DNA of 56,677 bases from Candidatus Brevefilum sp. (GTDB lineage Bacteria > Chloroflexota > Anaerolineae > Anaerolineales > Anaerolineaceae): assembly GCA_019428905.1 (NCBI GenBank), contig JAHYJN010000014.1, forward strand, positions 1-56,677, written 5' to 3'. The notes below the pieces were generated by a model. That model did no database searches. It saw only the letters and a list, made by a program, of their open reading frames with translations, and was not told where the DNA came from. The position numbers were made by a program, and so were the translations under genes. Positions 55,411-56,677 of the stretch are shown piece by piece (the first letter of the stretch is position 1; every line of letters begins with the position of its first letter).

Positions 55411-56298
55411 ATGAACAATTCTATGAATTTCTTCTTTACCCCGAGCATCCGCCTTGATCCCGATCTTGAGGATGGTGATATTTATCGCAGCGAAGCCTTG
55501 CAGATCAATATTCTCAACAACATTCAGGATGGGGTCAGCATCGTTGATAACGATTTATGCATCCGTTTTGTTAACACATATATGGAAAACTGGTATTCAA
55601 ATATTGACGAAATTATCGGGAAAAAATGTTATGTTGTTTACCATGGTCGTGAAGAGCCCTGTGAGAGCTGTCCAACACTCCGATCCATGAAAGAAAAAGT
55701 TCCCGTGCGTGGGGTGGTTTCATATACCATTTCGGGTGATAAAAAAGGCTGGCAGGAACTGCTGGCAGTGCCAATACTTGATCAGAACGACGCAGTTTTG
55801 GGGGTTTTCGAGTATGTCAGGGATATCACCTTTCAATATCACATCCAACATGAGCTGGACAACTTGATGCAAAGAATTGAAAGCTTGGAAAATCACAACA
55901 GAGCCATGACAGAATTGTTACAACAGAGAAAAGAAGAAATGGAGCAATTTGAGGAATCGATCATACTCAATGTTGAAAAGTTTGTCAAACCATCGTTAGA
56001 ACACATCAAGAAAAAGACGGATGCGAATGATGTGGAAATGGTGGAGGGCTTGATCAACGAAATTGTTTACCCACTGACAAAGAAGAGACCCTCAAAATTA
56101 AGTGAATTGAGCGCTCGTGAGCTTCAAATCGCAACCTTTATTAAAGAAGGCAAAACTAGCAAAGAAATCGCTGAGATTCTAGTTATTTCCTGTAAGACAA
56201 TTGAGTATCATCGGGGCAATATTCGAAAAAAACTTGGATTCAGCCAAGAAAAAGGGAAAAGGATTGATTTGCGTTCTTACCTCATTAATCATCTGTAG
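55411..56298 (+). CDS. PAS-LuxR transcriptional regulator
   Basis: 295 residues from the ATG at 55411 (MNNSMNFFFTPSI), preferred over a TTG at 55381 whose AAAGGAA is too close. Two parts: a PAS domain at about 35-145 (NIQDGVSIVDNDLCIRFVNT, GKKCYVVYHGREEPCESCP with four cysteines, then LGVFEYVRDITFQYH), a coiled-coil helix at about 150-215 (LDNLMQRIESLENHNRAM), and a C-terminal LuxR-type helix-turn-helix (SARELQIATFIKEGKTSKEI, then ISCKTIEYHRGNIRKKLGF). No receiver domain is present. The Cys-rich PAS could hold a metal, heme or thiol switch. It is transcribed divergently from the Fe-S flavoprotein, with 202 bases between start codons, so it is the obvious candidate activator of that gene. The ligand is unknown. 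Confidence 0.87.
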   Translation: MNNSMNFFFTPSIRLDPDLEDGDIYRSEALQINILNNIQDGVSIVDNDLCIRFVNTYMENWYSNIDEIIGKKCYVVYHGREEPCESCPTLRSMKEKVPVRGVVSYTISGDKKGWQELLAVPILDQNDAVLGVFEYVRDITFQYHIQHELDNLMQRIESLENHNRAMTELLQQRKEEMEQFEESIILNVEKFVKPSLEHIKKKTDANDVEMVEGLINEIVYPLTKKRPSKLSELSARELQIATFIKEGKTSKEIAEILVISCKTIEYHRGNIRKKLGFSQEKGKRIDLRSYLINHL

Positions 56299-56384
56299 TA
56301 ATACTGTTTTAGCAAGCTGCGTCAGATGCGAAATTATTAAGCATGTTTGGGCAGAGATTTGGAAAAAGTTTCAACAGGATCGCT

Positions 56385-56677
56385 TTACCACATCAAATTC
56401 TGATGGCATGCATTTTCAAAACACAAGGGTAGCATCAATCCGGTACTGAATCGAGCATCAATGATGTGCCATTCAGCTTGGGTTATTCTTGGTTTGGCTT
56501 TGTTTCGTCGTTTCAAGGCTTTTTGATGGGCTTGTTTTGGGCGATATCCCCGCTGGCCTTGATTACGGCGAACTTCACGGCTTATGGTCGATTTGTGAAC
56601 TTCTACCGTTTCTGCAATTTTTGTTTGAGAACAACCAGTTTTCAAAAGTGCATAAATCTGGTATCGTTGTTCTTGGG
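56385..56677 (-). pseudogene. IS30-family transposase, interrupted fragment
   Basis: A minus-strand frame open at the right edge of the window. Residues encoded from 56677 leftward read QEQRYQIYALLKTGCSQTKI, then AETVEVHKSTISREVRRNQG and QRGYRPKQAHQKALKRRNKA. These are the N-terminal helix-turn-helix and basic segment of IS30-type transposases. The similarity ends near EWHIID (about 56455), after which the frame continues with unrelated residues (ARFSTGLMLPLCFE...) to a stop at 56385. The catalytic DDE core is absent, so the 3' part has been lost or replaced. It lies tail-to-tail with the PAS-LuxR gene. Confidence 0.75.

Overview
The window looks like a chromosomal segment of an Anaerolineae-type Chloroflexota bacterium, a single-membrane lineage. 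This rests on sequence style rather than a database search. Lipoproteins carry plain LSGC/LSAC lipoboxes, and no outer-membrane assembly or LPS genes are seen. A very large secreted nuclease ends in a short FLPI-type C-terminus. There is a fused ADP-forming acyl-CoA synthetase, and a ChvE-type sugar transporter is paired with AraA. Most genes are ordinary core and metabolic genes. Accessory material is limited to one MITE-like element and a broken IS30 transposase at the right edge.

Layout: 1-4700 holds a membrane-protein fragment, a histidine kinase/response regulator pair, a 57-residue two-helix membrane protein with its own promoter, and a coiled-coil membrane protein. 4830-5059 is a MITE-like repeat. 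5125-9480 holds a DegV lipid-binding protein and a 1125-residue exported nuclease. 9537-17042 is a tight four-gene minus-strand operon: AddB-like helicase domain, UvrD-like helicase, stand-alone iron-staple PD-(D/E)XK nuclease, RecJ. I consider it the best candidate for an uncharacterised system, a dismantled AddAB/RecBCD-like end-resection machine with RecJ attached. 17142-25298 holds acyl-CoA synthetase, a YhfC-like membrane protein, UDP-glucose dehydrogenase, tRNA-Thr(CGT), a GT4 glycosyltransferase, a membrane protein and DNA polymerase IV. 25381-26790 is a tatC-tatA-tatB-like operon.

27155-35251 is a pentose-uptake locus: a LacI-family regulator with an unusual 12-bp tandem-repeat leader, substrate-binding lipoprotein, double ATPase, permease, sugar SDR and L-arabinose isomerase. 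Together they would import a pentose and isomerise L-arabinose to L-ribulose. Ribulokinase and epimerase are not in the window. 35267-44508 holds gyrB, two multi-span membrane proteins, an MBL hydrolase, a beta-helix surface protein with a PT-rich stalk, a UbiA-like protein and a peroxiredoxin. 44877-45838 holds rsfS (apparently started by CTG) and thpR. 45839-46592 has no convincing gene but is highly structured and ends in a strong terminator, so it is a candidate non-coding RNA locus.

46593-53790 holds a lipoprotein, mtaB, then rpmH-rnpA-yidD-[beta-propeller lipoprotein]-yidC-khpB and pyrimidine nucleoside phosphorylase. The propeller lipoprotein inside the membrane-insertase cluster is notable. 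53967-56298 is a divergent pair: an Old Yellow Enzyme-type Fe-S flavoprotein and a PAS-LuxR regulator that probably controls it.
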